Shown: positions 23,675 through 35,985 of the stretch, piece by piece
How positions within the stretch are numbered: the first letter of the stretch is position 1
Layout of the letters: every line of letters begins with the position of its first letter
DNA from: Siphonodentalium dalli
Lineage: Eukaryota > Mollusca > Scaphopoda > Gadilida > Siphonodentaliidae
Reading direction: 5' to 3'
DNA length: 64,000 bases
Assembly (NCBI GenBank): GCA_032622095.1
Contig: CP136063.1
Location: 31,624,987-31,688,986, forward strand
Notes under the pieces: generated by a model
Databases searched by the model: none
Told to the model about the DNA's origin: nothing
The model's input: the letters and a program-made list of their open reading frames with translations, nothing else
Made by a program: the position numbers and the translations under genes

Positions 23675-24278
23675 ACGGTACAATGATCCGGAAAATTGCT
23701 GTCGGCTCATAGTCCCGTGAAGTTACGGAACATTGTACCATCGCCTATACGGTGCTATGTCCCGTATGGTAATGGTACATTGTTCCGTAAGTTTACGGTA
23801 CTATATCCCATACAAGTACGGTACAATGATCTGTAAGATTACGGAACTATGTCCCATACAGGTAACAAACAATGATATGTACAGGTACATCACATTGTTA
23901 CTTGATGATACGGTACAATGTTACTTAGGTTGACGGTACATTGTTTCATAAGATTACGGTACTATGTACCATACAAGTACGAAACAATGATCTGTACAGT
24001 TACAGCACATTGTTACTTAAGGATACAGCACAATGTTACTTAGGTTGATGGCACATTGTTTTGTATGATTACGGTACTGTGTACCATACAAGTACGAAAC
24101 AATGATCTGTACAGTTACAGCACAATGTTACTTAGATTGATGGGGCAATATTCTGTATAGATATGGCACTATGTTCCATAATATTAAGGCACAATGTCCT
24201 GTAAAGACATGTAACAAACTTTTGTAAGATAACAGCGCAATGTCCCATGAAGTTATGAAGAATGTTCCATATGTAGAT
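23675..24278. repeat. 23-bp tandem repeat array, about 26 units
   Basis: Units follow the loose consensus RYGGTACAATGTTCCRTAARDTT. From about 23790 to the end the 23-bp register is kept almost without indels although single units differ at many positions. The first units (ACGGTACAATGATCCGGAAAATT at 23675) contain small length changes. A higher-order repeat is visible: a block containing ACGGTACTATGTACCATACAAGT, ACGAAACAATGATCTGTACAGTT and ACAGCACA recurs about 115 bp further on. There are no unique spacers between units, so this is a satellite-like array, not CRISPR. Confidence 0.85.
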
Positions 24279-24640
24279 AGCTTTATGTTCTGGTTTGGAA
24301 ACGACAATAGAGAGGATATGATTTATGGTACCCTTATCTTACTGGCAAAGTATGACACAAAAGAATTTCCGTATAATGTGGTTATTTATTCAATAGAGGA
24401 AAACAGCTATATTTGGTATTGAATAATATTGCAACAGTAAAACAATCAATGTAAATGTAATAACAAAATAGTTGCAGGCAACACCTGCAATTGCCCTCCT
24501 ATAAATGAAGAATCTATGTCGAACTTGAACATCCTTCATGAGAAATTGGAAGAAGTTTCAAAAACAATAAAAGGCTGTTAGGTCACATGTCCCCAAATAA
24601 AATGGCTTTATTTTACAGGTGGCTTTTTATAAATGAACAA
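24279..24640. other. Non-coding stretch, nothing recognised
   Basis: AT-rich; the small open frame at 24240-24422 begins inside the 23-bp array and has no motif. Confidence 0.35.
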
Positions 24641-25790
24641 GAGCATCGCTAGGGCGTGGCAAAATACGCCCTTTAACCATTTCGAATTGTACTATCGCAA
24701 AATAAGATAATACTTTGAGCTTACATTTGAAGAAAATCTGATATACCCCTAATTTCAATGCCAAAATGTGGTCAAAGTCGAAAAATGGCCATAACTCATT
24801 TAAAAATAATTAGACAGAACCTATATTCAAACGTGGTCTGTAGTTTTAGCTGGGAAATACATATACCAGCTTTGGTTCAGCTCAAATAATCAAAACTGGA
24901 GTTATCGGTCGGAAACCAAAATGTTATGAAATTGGTCAAATTCTAAGTTGAAAAAGGGCCGTAACTCATGTAAGAATAATTGGACGAAACCCATATTCGA
25001 ACTTGGCCTGTATCTTTAGCTAGGAAATACACATACCAACTTTGGTTCAGATCAAATATTCCAAACTGGAGTTATCGATCGGAAACCAAAAATGTTGACG
25101 GACGGACGGACGGACGGACTGATAACATAATACGACCTTTTTTCAAAAAGGGCGTATAAAAATTGGATTCTGGGAACAACCATTCAATCAAACTGCTTCC
25201 AACTATGTTAACTATTTCTGAATCACACAATGTCTGCGCAAAATTAATCGGATGTGTTTTCAAATAACTAATTGCCACACATAATTAATTGCACGTAGCC
25301 CAGATTCAAACTGGCCCCAGATTCTCAAATTATAAGTTGACAAGGACCATGACAGCAGTAACAAATTGGCGGATCGAACATAAACCCGAACTTGATTTGT
25401 ATTTTTATATGAGTAATCATATTCCAAATTTGAAAATATTCAAACAATAATTGAAGTTATCACTCGGTGGATGCAACCCAAATTCAAACTTGAACTATAA
25501 TTTGATATGAGTATTCCATAACATAAATTTGAAAACAATCATATAACTAAAACAAAATCTATCACCCATCAACCAAAATAACGGACAATTTCTAAGTCAA
25601 CAAGGACCGTAACCCCAGAAAAAATTGGCGGAAAGAAAAAAAAGACTTCGAACGTGAATTGTATTTCCATGTGAGTAATCCATATACCCAATTTGAAAAA
25701 AAAATCAGATAAGTAAAACTGAAGTTATCATCTGGAAACCATATGGGATGAACGGATGGACAGATGGACACCACTGATTTCTAATGTCCA
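24641..25790. repeat. ~164-bp interspersed/tandem repeat ending in a (GGAC)n tract
   Basis: Two well-preserved units start at 24770 and 24934 (period 164) with shared 'aactcatKtaaRaataattRgac', 'aaatacacataccaRctttggttcag' and 'ctggagttatcgRtcggaaacc'. The second ends in five copies of GGAC (25096 onward) and 'aaaaagggcgtata'. More diverged units follow at about 25320-25460 and 25580-25760, the last ending in a GGATGGACAGATGGAC tract. Such units are familiar to me from mollusc and other lophotrochozoan genomes, but I cannot confirm that here. A short relic also lies at about 39935-40000. Confidence 0.65.
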
Positions 25791-26387
25791 CCCAAATTTT
25801 TTTTCGTGGGACAAATCAATGTCACTAAATTTGTCGAACTTGAAAATACATTGGCAAAAATTAACCCAACAACCTTTGAATTAAAGGCCCCATTGCCATA
25901 TTTATCCAACCCCTGAAATCTTCTTTGTATCATCAGATCTTTAGATACTTGGATTGAATTTTATAATTCAAGTTGAAAATGACCAGTTCTATTACAAACA
26001 TCAATTTCAAGTTTGATTTGATTCAGTTATCCCTCTGGGACTATTTACTTGATATCAATTCATTCAATTGAAGGGATGTTCACTTTATGAGTGCAACAAG
26101 CAGCCTTCAATGAGAACCCACATTGTATCTCTGCCTGTCATCTGCTTATTTAATCCCAGCGATGAGGAATATACAAATCCAATAAATACTTTCAGAACTG
26201 AATTCCAGATTCCATTCCGTAGTCACAGGTGCAACAGAGGTCATCAACTTATTCCCCAAAATGGAAGGAGAAGGCCAAATCTCTAACAGAGAACATGGTC
26301 TACTCTATAACATATCTTACTTGTCCACAATACAAAACGAACATGGATAAGGTCTGATTTATAACATAGTCATCCGCACTTAGTGTG
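25791..26387. other. Non-coding, 3' flank of the CIDE-N gene
   Basis: No supported gene. It lies directly beyond the stop codon (26388) of the minus-strand gene and should hold its 3' UTR; I see no unmistakable polyadenylation signal in the first 100 bases. Confidence 0.35.
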
Positions 26388-29300
26388 TTAGTCATCCCAT
26401 TGAACACTCAGTGAACACTGTCCCAGATCATTAGAGAATTTCAGGAGCTTTGGATGTGTTGTGGTCTTCTTTCTCTTCCCTGCTCGTTTGTTCCCCCTCT
26501 CTGGACTGATTCCAAAAATTGACCTGCAAATATTAAATATAATATAAGATACATAAGCAATCAAAATTAATATGTGTTTTATCAGTGTTTTATGGACATT
26601 TCGTTCGAAAAACCAAACTTGATTAAAACACCTGTCCAGATCAAGGTTTTAAAGATGCATAATTGGATTTAACACCCCTAAATTACTATTTCTTCGGCTT
26701 CCGGGGTAAAAATATTTGAGACGAGGAACCCCAACCCTCAAAGAGTTATCAGATTTCAATTTGTTAAATCTGTTAAATCAGGGCGTCATGGATCAGTGTC
26801 GATAACAAATTATTTTTAGAACATAATACGATGAAAAGTTAAAGACATATTATGGACTTGTTTCGAGTGTGTGAAACTGATTAATTAGTACTCAGGCACT
26901 ATGCCAACTGGGAGAATGTAGCATTCTAATAACTGTTACATCGCCCAAAAACTCAAAGAAATCGACCATACAACTCCATAGAAAACACCATCTGAACTAC
27001 GCTCAATTGTAAATATTTACATCTCAATTCGGGATGCAACAATCGCTGATAAACTAACGAAACTGACGTTGCTATCAATACTCATTGCATTTAATAAATA
27101 TATGAGACTGACGGTGTGTTGTAAATTTGAATCAATATTTGAGCAAGGTTATTCCCCATTTCTATTTCACATGACTTTAAGTAAGCAACAAAAATTAAGA
27201 TATCTTGTGATAGTAGCTGTGGATACTTATTTATGAATAAGTAATCATGTTTATTCATGCAAATAGACATATTATAACACACCATGATGGTTACACATTG
27301 AAATAGATGTTTGTTTACATTTGTGACGACACATGTTGGAGAATTCCAATTTGAATTAGGCATCATAATCGCTGATATCGTACTTGGTGTTGAGTATTTA
27401 TTGGCAATAAACTGATTTGGACAACACTGGTGGTGAGTGGATGATGCAGGGATGATTTAACCCTTCCATGACAGGTGCAGCGCTGGTGCATCATTAAAGG
27501 TAATTTGGCACTGTATTCTCTTATATGTGAGTCTCCCATAGGGAACCACGCATATGTAAGAGAAGGAACTGGCTTACAAGGTAAATATTGTTAGGACATT
27601 GTATTCTCATATATATGCAAGACTAAAAATGTGTTTATGTCAGCTAATGGAATCACAACTGGACATTCGGGAACAAAATGTTGTGCCCTCTTCGGGGAAC
27701 TTGACCTTCTAATTCCTGAATGTCAGGTCACTTGTCCAATAACCCTGACATAATAACATCACTGACATAAATATTACTGCGATATAAAATAACCAACCTC
27801 TGCATGAACTCCAAGGTAGCAGCCACTGACTCTGGATATAGCAGGTTCAACATATAGTAGCTGGAAAACATCATAATCATTGCCCTTTCCAATGAATCCA
27901 GCAATGGGGACATCAAGCTTTTCTCAATCAGCAGAAAATATTTAGCAGTGTAGAGATTTTTCCCTGAAAATAAAATGCATAACCTTATTACTTAGTTCAG
28001 AAATAGTCCTTAGTATAAACAATGGATATAGCAGTAACCTTACTGCATGGTATTTGAGCTGATAAAATATAAACTTCTTAATTGTAACAAAATTAAAATA
28101 GCACTTGATGACCGTAGCTATCCTACGATACAGAAGCAACAATTTCTGCATTAACGAATATCACACACTAGTAATGAGTTCATGACTTTCTTCTTAAAGG
28201 GATACTGTACACTAAATTCAGTCATTTTATACTCAACAGAAATATATGCAACAAATGAATTAAATTGAACCATGGATTATGAAGAATACACCCGTGTGCT
28301 CTATAAATAATGAAAACAACATGGTAATTATAAGCCATAAATTCATTTTCGTTATAATTACTGTTGTTTGCATCGTTCATAGAGCACACAAGTGTATTTT
28401 GCACTAATCCATGGCCCAAATTCATTTATTTGTTGCATGTATTCTGTTGAGTATATAAAGGGAGATGGTCCTAAAATAGGTTAGATTAGTGTACAGTAAC
28501 CCTTTAACATTGGATTAGGTCATATATTATCGATTCAACAACACTTCTAACAACCCTGTTATAGAGATGTATAAAACAATTATGTGATGACAGTGATGTA
28601 AACAGCATTGTCTCAACCAACTTCACTAGATGGTTTACATCAAAGGAAACTTGGACTAGGAACATATGTGTAGTTGGTCATTAACAGGTTCACTGAGATG
28701 CCCATTCAATTACATGCAAAAATTAAGAGATTACTGGTAGGCGGCAGTGAACATGTTAAGAAAACCCATCATGTAATTTACTTATACACTCACCAATCAC
28801 AGCAATGCATGGTGTTGATTGTGAAGTAGCTTTCTCGATATCACGGGGGCTTGTAGATTCCTATGTAAAATAAAATAAAATAGTTGAGAATACATCAAAG
28901 CCTACAATGTAATGCATATACAATTGCATGGAGAACTATTATTCTATGATGCTTATATAGTGTCCACATGTTCATGCTTGCATTTCATGAGAATAAACTG
29001 GAAAAGGAACTCATCAAGGCAGTTGTATATCATGCAAAAGGACATTTTTCACTGATTTTGTTCATATTCATTAAAACTATTAAACACTTGTGCAGGGACA
29101 TTACTGTTATGCGAAAATTATTTAATAAATACTAGAAAATCCAGTCATGGTGAATCACAGCACAAATGATGTGTGAATAACATAACCACGAATAAAATGT
29201 CTAAATGCATCATTCAGATTATATACACATAAACAAGTCTTTGAAAATTTGTCACATTATTTTTCACTTTTATGATCAATGTGGAGAAAAGTAACAGTAA

Positions 29301-32300
29301 CAAGAGGTGTGCACTCGCGTGCTAGCATACCCATACCGTGGCAAATTCAACCCGCATTATCCAATTAACTAATTCATATTCATAAGCCTATTTTTCAGTT
29401 TGATATGATATATATGTAACTGGCTGAGAAAATATATCAAACTATTCTGTCAATATTTTAAAAAGCTGGAAAAAGATGATCATACATGTATATAGTATTT
29501 ATACAAAACTTTCACTTACCTCAAACATTTCAAACATGGTTTTGTAGTCCTCTCCCATGTATGTCAACACCAGCGGTGTAACAGCGAGTTGCATCGCAGA
29601 CCTATCTCCCGAACTTTGAATGGCGTCTTCCATTTCCTCCAAACGACTACACAATATTTTGGATCCTTTCATCATATGGAGAACGCTGCTTGTCTGCTTT
29701 GCATGGAATTCTCTCCATTGGCTTACTAGAGATAATCCTGTTAAGTTTTGCATGTGATCTAATACAAAGTCATACTCAAACAGTAGCGGCCATTTAATTT
29801 TGACGTCAGCTATAAAATGTGCCTTATTGTTTATGAATAGGCGCTGACTAACATATGTCACCTTCATCAAATCTGAAACTGTATCAGCTCTATCTTTTAC
29901 AGCCAGAGTCGACTGCCTCTCCAACAAAACCCTCTTTTCTTCCTGGGTGGTCAAGTCCTCATCCTCTGGATAACTATCTGGCTGCCAATTAATGCATCCA
30001 TAGCTGTCTTTTATCGGTTCTTTTTTCATTTTGCTGTCGCCTAAGATTTGTCGTTTGAGACTGGTTTTCCTCTTCCCTCTTTTCAGATTTTCACGTCGAT
30101 TCCTCAGCTGCTTTGTCAGTGACGAAAATCCATTGCCAAGGACTTGTCCCCTCAAACGGTCCTGGAATGAGTCAGGATATTTGGCAACAATGCTTTTTCC
30201 TAGTTTCACAACAACATCATTGGAAGGATCAGGATTGACATCCAAAAAACTGTCCACAACTAAGTTTACCAACATTTGTCGATTTTGGGTTGATGGTACT
30301 TCCCTATTTCGCAGGGTATTCATCAGCACACATGGCATCTTTTCCCAAGGCACCATAAAGTTTTCCAATCTCACAGGCATTGAGACAGCTTTTGAAACTG
30401 GACTGTTAGAATGCTGCTTTTCGGGTGTAAATTCTGGTGTAGTACAGTCTTTATTACCAGCCCCAGATATAGCTGCTCCTGCTACCACTGAAAGCAAAAG
30501 AATAATTCTCATATAACTCAGATGATCAATTTAATATTAGCGGTTAGCATCAACATCACAAATATTTTACCATTGCGAAAATATTAAAGTCTGTGACATC
30601 ATGTATATGTATGCATTAGCAACCTACCAACAAGTGGGTGAAAGAGTGGTGAAAACTTAACTTCAGAAACTAGGAATATTGGATATATCAACAATAAATA
30701 TAGTAGAAAATGTTAAAATCAATTAAATGAGAGTGGCCATTAATGCATTATTTGCAACTGAAAAAGTTAATTGTAAATATAGTGGCACAGGAGTGATAGT
30801 AATATATTAGCTGTTCTCAAGTTCCAACACAAAACTCTGAGAGGTGGGGTTGGCTCAGTTGATGATGTGCATTAAAGGATTACAATGCTCATGAAACAAC
30901 AAAACTCTATCGGAAAGTCACCCCAATTGTGATCACAATAATCCAAGTCCCATAAAAATCGCGTAATAATTAAGCCGATAAATAAATAAATAATACCGCC
31001 GCCGGTTGTCGGCTATCTCCGTCGCAAAACCTCGCATGACGTCAAGCGAGGTAAACTAATTAAAAACACAGAATCGGAGTCGGAGTTAATTGTGTCTACC
31101 TACATGACGATGGAAAATCCGGAATAGACATCAGCTCGTGAGCGTGATGGAATTACTGCGGGGCATATCAATAGCATTGTGTACACATGGTTAATTGTCA
31201 TCGCGCGGTGAGTTAAAATTTATATTCACTTGTGATTTGTCTTAAGCGCTGTTTGGAAAGTTATTGTTTTGACAAAAAAACGATAGAAGGCCGATTGAGC
31301 GGGGTAGATAACACTTTCGTGTCAAAAATAAAGCTTAAAAAAACATGAGCAGGCATGTGAACTCTATTCGGGCGCGTGTTCACGATGTTGTTTTAATTTT
31401 CCGTATATATGCCCCGAGTGTCCCGTATTTACAATCATTCATTCGTAACAATGCCATATAAATGCAGTGTTTTCGGCTGTGGCCGGTCTAGTGACTCTCA
31501 GTTAGGTATAATGCTGTATTCATTTCCAAACGATGTTCGTTTACGTGCCATTTGGCGGGATTTCTGTGGGAAACCTGTTGCGCAAAATCAGAAACCGATT
31601 ACATATACCAAATAAAGAGCGTTTAATTTGACAAGTCAGTCATGGTTACGAATACATACAATTGCAGTTAAAGTGGAGAGTATGTTGAATAAATCACAAT
31701 AACAACTATTCTAAGTCGATTCCCCATTTCCTTCACCATGGCTCAATAAAGAGCGTTCCATGTTAAGAGTTTTCCCAATATGGTACGAATAAAAAGAGTT
31801 TAATAAAGCGGAAATTGCTATGACTTGGAAGGATATATAAAGCATGCACATCGGAAGTTCGTGTACATGTATTGACCTGTATTGGTGTAATCAGTAAAAA
31901 AATCACGATGACAACTGTTCTAAGTCCAGTCCCTTTACCTTGACGTAATAAAGAGCGTTCACTATTACGATATATTGCGAATTAAGAACGCTTGTATATG
32001 TGCTTACATATTAAACCGGATTATTATCCCTCCTTCAAAAAGTGTTATATATGATTGGATGTTTAAACGAACCACGGCGAACGTTTATATATTTTATAAT
32101 CCTATTGCTATGCGTAATTGACACATAGAGGTCGAGTTATGACCTGCATTTCAATAGACCGCATCGCTAGAGTGTTAATTTTATAGGCCAATAACCACGC
32201 ATAAACGCAGTGATTTAATCAGTGACAGTCGGCAAGATAGTTTGGGGGTAGGGGAAGCAATATTCCGAAATATATATAAACACCATATTGCCCTAATATA

Positions 32301-35300
32301 TACATGATTCATAACCAAGAAAAATGAACTTATCATATCATATTGGTAATGAATGACTTGATTATAATTGATTAAATCCGACAGCAATAAACCAATTTTT
32401 ATTTTTACCGCGTTACGATAAATTAAAACGAAACGCTCTTTATTGACACAAGACAAAGGTCATCTGGAAATTGGAATGTTTACGAGATGATAATTGCCTC
32501 ATAACTGTGCAAGTCTTCGCATATATATGCAATCTTTATATGAATATATAATATATAATATAACTTGGACTATTCCGGTAACGAAAACAAATATATAAAC
32601 ACGAGCACGTGTTTACAGGGATGTGGCTAGAGGGTCTCCGCTGGGGGTGTCCACCTTGGGAATTTCCAACTGCACCCCCCCCCCCTTGAGTCGGAATCAC
32701 ACCAACACAACTTTTTGCATAATTCCATTTGCACCCCCCCCCCCCTTGAGTCGGAATCGCACCAACACAACTTTTTGCATAATTCCATTTGCACCCCCCT
32801 TGTACCTCATGCTCAGGCCTAATTTCCTATATATTTATAAGCCATGCTTCTATTTTCCCAGTATGAGAACATTAAGATATTTTAACCTGAAAATTGCCCC
32901 AAAAAAAACAACTAGTGATCTAATTCCAGACAAATGCACACAGCTACCGACAACAGACCAGGAAACACCGGGCCGACCATGGTTGTTTGGCCCGGTGTGA
33001 GAAAAATTTGATAACTATATACAAGAAAATCGCAAATCCTAGCATCTAGACTGGCCTCAACTGAAGCTTTCCTAGTGTTGGAAATTTCAAACCTCATGCT
33101 CCCCTTCAGGTTGGAAAATTCTTCAACTGATGACCATTTATGTCTACAAGTTTGACCAAATGTAGTAAAATATTGTTTTGCTAAACTAATTAGCAGTTTT
33201 GTATTGGCCATGTGGATGGGGCAATGACACACCGGGCCGACCATGGTTCGGCCCGGTGTGCGAAAATTTTGAAATCTGAACAAGAAAATCGCAAAATCCT
33301 AACATCTAGACTAGCCTCAAGCCTTCCTACGGTTGGAAATTTCAAACCCTACACCCCCACTTAGGTTGGAAAATTTCCAACTGATGACAATTCCAATGAC
33401 AATGTTGACCAATTGTATGACAATATTGTTTTCTTAAATTAACTAGAAGTTTTTGACTGGCCACGGGGGAGGGACCAGGACACAAGCTTTCCAAGTGTTG
33501 GAAATTTCCAACCTGTCACCCCCCTAAGGTTGGAAAATTTCCAACTGGTGTCCATTTCTGTCAAAAAATTTGACCAAAAATAGGAACATATGCAAATATT
33601 GGTCGTAAAACAATAGATTCCCCCCAATAAATTGTTTTATAATCAAACTACAAGAACATTTTCAACCTATTGTTGGTGTGAAATTTCGTTGTGGCAGATA
33701 TGAAATTTCCAACTATTGAAAATATAGCTCTCTGCTGGGGGGGGGGGGGGGTGAGACACCCCCACACCCCCCTCTAGCCACATGCCTGCGTGTTTATATA
33801 GATAAATGCGCGCGAAACTGAATAATATATGGGCATGGCTTTATAGTAACAACACATCGCGATACATATAATAATAATAACACGAAGTTTTGCATTCGTA
33901 GTGTGATAACGCGACAATCTTCAAAGGCCGCGATCGACTACATGCAAACTTAAAATACTGCCATAGCGTATCTATGCGTTGTCTGTGGGTTACCACGTAA
34001 TCGATCACGTGCTATGCTTCTGTTAACATGTGACAATCACGTGATCGGGCCGATGATCACGTGACTTCGTCTACAACAAAATCTTCAGCTAACTTCGGAA
34101 TTTTTTATAATCGTTATAAAAATAACGAATGGCGGCCGAATATTAGATTATATGCGCCCAATGGACATTATATATATATATTATCGGTATATTGAAAGAA
34201 AATATTATTGTTTTTTCAGCACCCTATTCCTTTAAGTCCAAGTCTGGAAATAGTGCATGTGCCTGACATTTATAGAATGAGGTCCCCAGAGGGTGAATTT
34301 AGTGACGCTATCCCGCACAGTGGGCTAGTATCACCAAATTCACCCATGGGACCTAACTCTGCTTAGGTCCCATCTTCTGGAATGTGCCTATTGTCTCAAA
34401 CTAACATTGTTATTAGTTACTTTTCCCATGCTGTTCAGTTTCTAAATCCCGAAGTTTACAGAAGATAAAATGCATAATTGAGGTGACTAATGAGTGAACA
34501 TCACCAACTTAAAAGTTATGTGGAACTTCAATCCGATTGTAGGTTTCCCATAGTATTTGAGGACTAAGCAGAATTAGGTTCCCAATAAGTGAATTTGGGG
34601 GGCTAGCCCAGTGCAAAATAGGATCACTAATTGCACCCTGTGGGGACCTCATTCTGCAAATGGTAGACACACTATTTCCAGACTTGATTAAGTCATCATA
34701 AGCTATCCAAATAAACCAAAAGAATCAACACTTTCACATTAATACATGTTTGATAATACATACCACTTGCTGGTTTACCGACTGGTGACCAATCCTCACC
34801 ATGAACCAGTGCCATGAATATGCATTCTTGGAACCCAATCTCCTTAATAAGACACTGCAAAAGGCCATCCTCATCTACGATTGAACCATCCCTCTCAAGT
34901 ACAATTTGCAAAGCCTAAAAAGGAGAGAATATACAGAAAGTTAGGTGATTGCCATAAATCTCCCCATTCAATATTAACTTGCATCACAAGAACAAATTCA
35001 TTCAGCAAAAGTCTATTTTAAAAATTAATTTTGACATCTTCGATATCATTCGAAGCTGAGCAGTCATCAATATTTACAAACAAAACGATTCTCAGACTTT
35101 GTTTTGGTAGAATATTTACCCTTTAGTATACAGTTTAGATTTATAGTTTTCCTAATCTTATCTCAATTTATAGGATACACATATATGTGCAGCCGCTGTT
35201 ATTAGCCGGTAAAAGTCAATACTGTAATACACGTTTTGCATGCAATTTTAAAGCAATACCAAACACCACCTTCATGACATGTTGTAAATGTTGGTGGCGG

Positions 35301-35472
35301 GTGTTGTTATTATCTTTACTTACAACTGTTAACTAACCTGGATAGAGTCCTCAGTTAGTGTCATGGGTAATCCAAGTTTTTTCACACTCTCTCTTTTGAG
35401 GGAATCAAGATCAGATGCTATGACCATTTTTTTCTGCTTCCGCTGCCCATCCCATACTTTGAAGAGTGGCAT
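26388..35472 (-). CDS. Six-exon gene: CIDE-N domain protein of the 'SAMD3-like' multicopy family
   Basis: Coding exons: 35472-35338, 34914-34764, 30487-29520, 28860-28794, 27963-27798, 26523-26388. Each junction has GT and AG and the phases agree throughout (1,623 nt, 540 codons plus TAA). Acceptors include ttgctttcag at 30488 and tttgcag at 26524; donors include gtatgt at 34763 and gtaagt at 29519. The ATG at 35472 lies six bases after an AG acceptor, so a 5' UTR exon is likely. Residues about 1-90 match CIDE-N (MPLFKVWDGQRKQKKMV ... LVLERDGS-like IVLERDGSIVDEDG ... FMALVHGEDW), a protein-interaction domain of DFF/CIDE proteins. The large third exon has PWEKMP, KYPDSFQDRLRG, YGCINWQP and LMKVTYVSQR, which I recall from fish and invertebrate proteins labelled SAM-domain-containing 3-like. 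Function unknown; no stops or shifts. Confidence 0.85.
27457..27640. mobile_element. TTAA-type MITE with hairpin, truncated copy A
   Basis: Left end TTAACCCTTCCATGACAGGTG at 27457 matches the left end at 42672 and the right end at 35985. An internal hairpin (27511-27575) pairs tattctcttatatgtg with the complementary stretch around gcatatgtaagagaa. A second half-hairpin follows (about 27597-27625). No right end is found. Lies in the fifth intron of the CIDE-N gene. Confidence 0.65.
28194..28507. mobile_element. Foldback MITE flanked by TTAA
   Basis: TTAA at 28194-28197 and 28504-28507 flank termini AGGGATACTGTACACTAA and its complement (one mismatch). The interior folds into long arms of about 140 bp: for example 'atgcaacaaatgaatt' pairs with 'aaattcatttatttgttgcat', and 'accatggattatg' with 'ctaatccatggc'. 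No coding capacity. Lies in the fourth intron of the CIDE-N gene, oriented neutrally. Confidence 0.75.
31451..31615 (+). pseudogene. THAP zinc-finger fragment
   Basis: MPYKCSVFGCGRSSDS ... LYSFPNDVRLRAIWRDFCGKP matches the first half of a THAP DNA-binding domain: the first two Cys, the FP motif and the conserved Trp. The second C-x2-H pair is absent before the stop at 31613-31615. I see no strong splice donor before that stop, so this is either a fragment of a THAP gene or transposase, or a first exon whose donor I cannot recognise. An in-frame ATG also lies upstream at 31409. It is on the opposite strand within the second intron of the CIDE-N gene. Confidence 0.55.
31611..32444. repeat. Recurring AATAAAGAGCGTT motif in a ~200-bp direct repeat
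   Basis: AATAAAGAGCGTT occurs at 31611, 31745 and 31947, and inverted at 32432-32444. The second and third occurrences share their upstream ~75 bp ('aacaactRttctaagtc', 'ccccatttccttcacc' versus 'ccctttaccttga'), spaced 202 bp. The motif overlaps the THAP fragment's stop codon. Similar 'AATGAAGAGCGTT' sequences occur in the hairpin array at 60.3-60.7 kb. Confidence 0.55.
32671..32800. repeat. 60-bp tandem duplication with C homopolymers
   Basis: 'ttgagtcggaatc' recurs at 32686 and 32746 with the following 'accaacacaactttttgcat' and 'aattccatttgca'; units are joined by runs of 10-12 C. Confidence 0.8.
32930..33790. repeat. ~235-240-bp repeat units containing a GGCCCGGTG palindrome
   Basis: Units beginning near 32965, 33230 and about 33465 (last one partial) share 'ccgggccgaccatggtt', 'aagaaaatcgca', 'catctagactRgcctcaa', 'ttggaaatttc' and 'aggttggaaaattYccaactgatg'. 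In the first unit CACCGGGCC and GGCCCGGTG form a stem around the central part. The same family occurs inverted at 7230-7375. The region ends in a 12-bp G run and C-rich tract (33739-33780). Confidence 0.65.
34239..34686. mobile_element. hAT-like MITE, long copy, with 8-bp target duplication
   Basis: Termini CAAGTCTGGAAATAGTG (34239) and CACTATTTCCAGACTTG (ends 34686). Flanks tttaagtc (34231-34238) and attaagtc (34687-34694) are 8-bp direct repeats with one mismatch. The subterminal 'gaatgaggtccccagagggtg' and its complement extend the inverted repeats. Same family as 52116-52297. Lies in the second intron of the CIDE-N gene, 77 bp after exon 2. Confidence 0.8.
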
Positions 35473-35721
35473 TGCTGACTGCAAGAAAAACAGAATTTAG
35501 AGAGGCAGGCTTATTAAACAGTTTCTGAAATTGGTTAAACTTAATCCGAAGAAAATTTACTCAAATATATTAATTATATAATAAATACCGGCATGAATTA
35601 TGATTACGAGCATATATTATTGAACAATATATAATTTTCCATTAAAATCATTCTTCATTCAATACTATTATCAATATCATTCTCATAAACAAAAATTTAT
35701 CTGGCCAATATCTAGTATAAT

Positions 35722-35985
35722 TTAACGCTTTAATAACTGGAGCCTCCTGAAATTTGATGAAAACCCTGTGCCAATGCATTCTCTTATATACGTGAATCTC
35801 CCATTGGGAGCCTCGCATATATAAGAGAGTACATTGGCCTAACAATATTTATGATGACAATTTAAAGCCAGTGCATTCTCTTAGATATGCAAGGCTCTCT
35901 ATGTGAGACTCACGTATATCAGAGTATGCACTGTCACAGGATGTTTAATGCTGCACAAGCGCAGCTCCCATCATGAAAGGGTTAA
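35722..35985. mobile_element. TTAA-type MITE with two hairpins, copy B
   Basis: TTAA at 35722 and 35982. The right terminus (complement TTAACCCTTTCATGATGGGAG) matches the left terminus at 42672. Two internal hairpins of ~69 bp lie at 35770-35838 and about 35871-35935, each based on GCCAATGCATTCTCTTATATA and its complement. Near its right end the sequence TTTAATGCTGCAC is the empty version of the site that holds an insertion in copy C. It lies between the two minus-strand genes. Confidence 0.75.

Noticed and set aside
23675-24278. CRISPR-like array
   Set aside because: Units follow each other without spacers, are diverged, and the genome is eukaryotic.
30488-30512. An ATG at 30512 with a hydrophobic start (MRIILLLS) that looks like a signal peptide on the large third exon
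   Set aside because: It is intron sequence. A strong acceptor ends at 30488 and the phase fits the upstream CIDE-N exon exactly.
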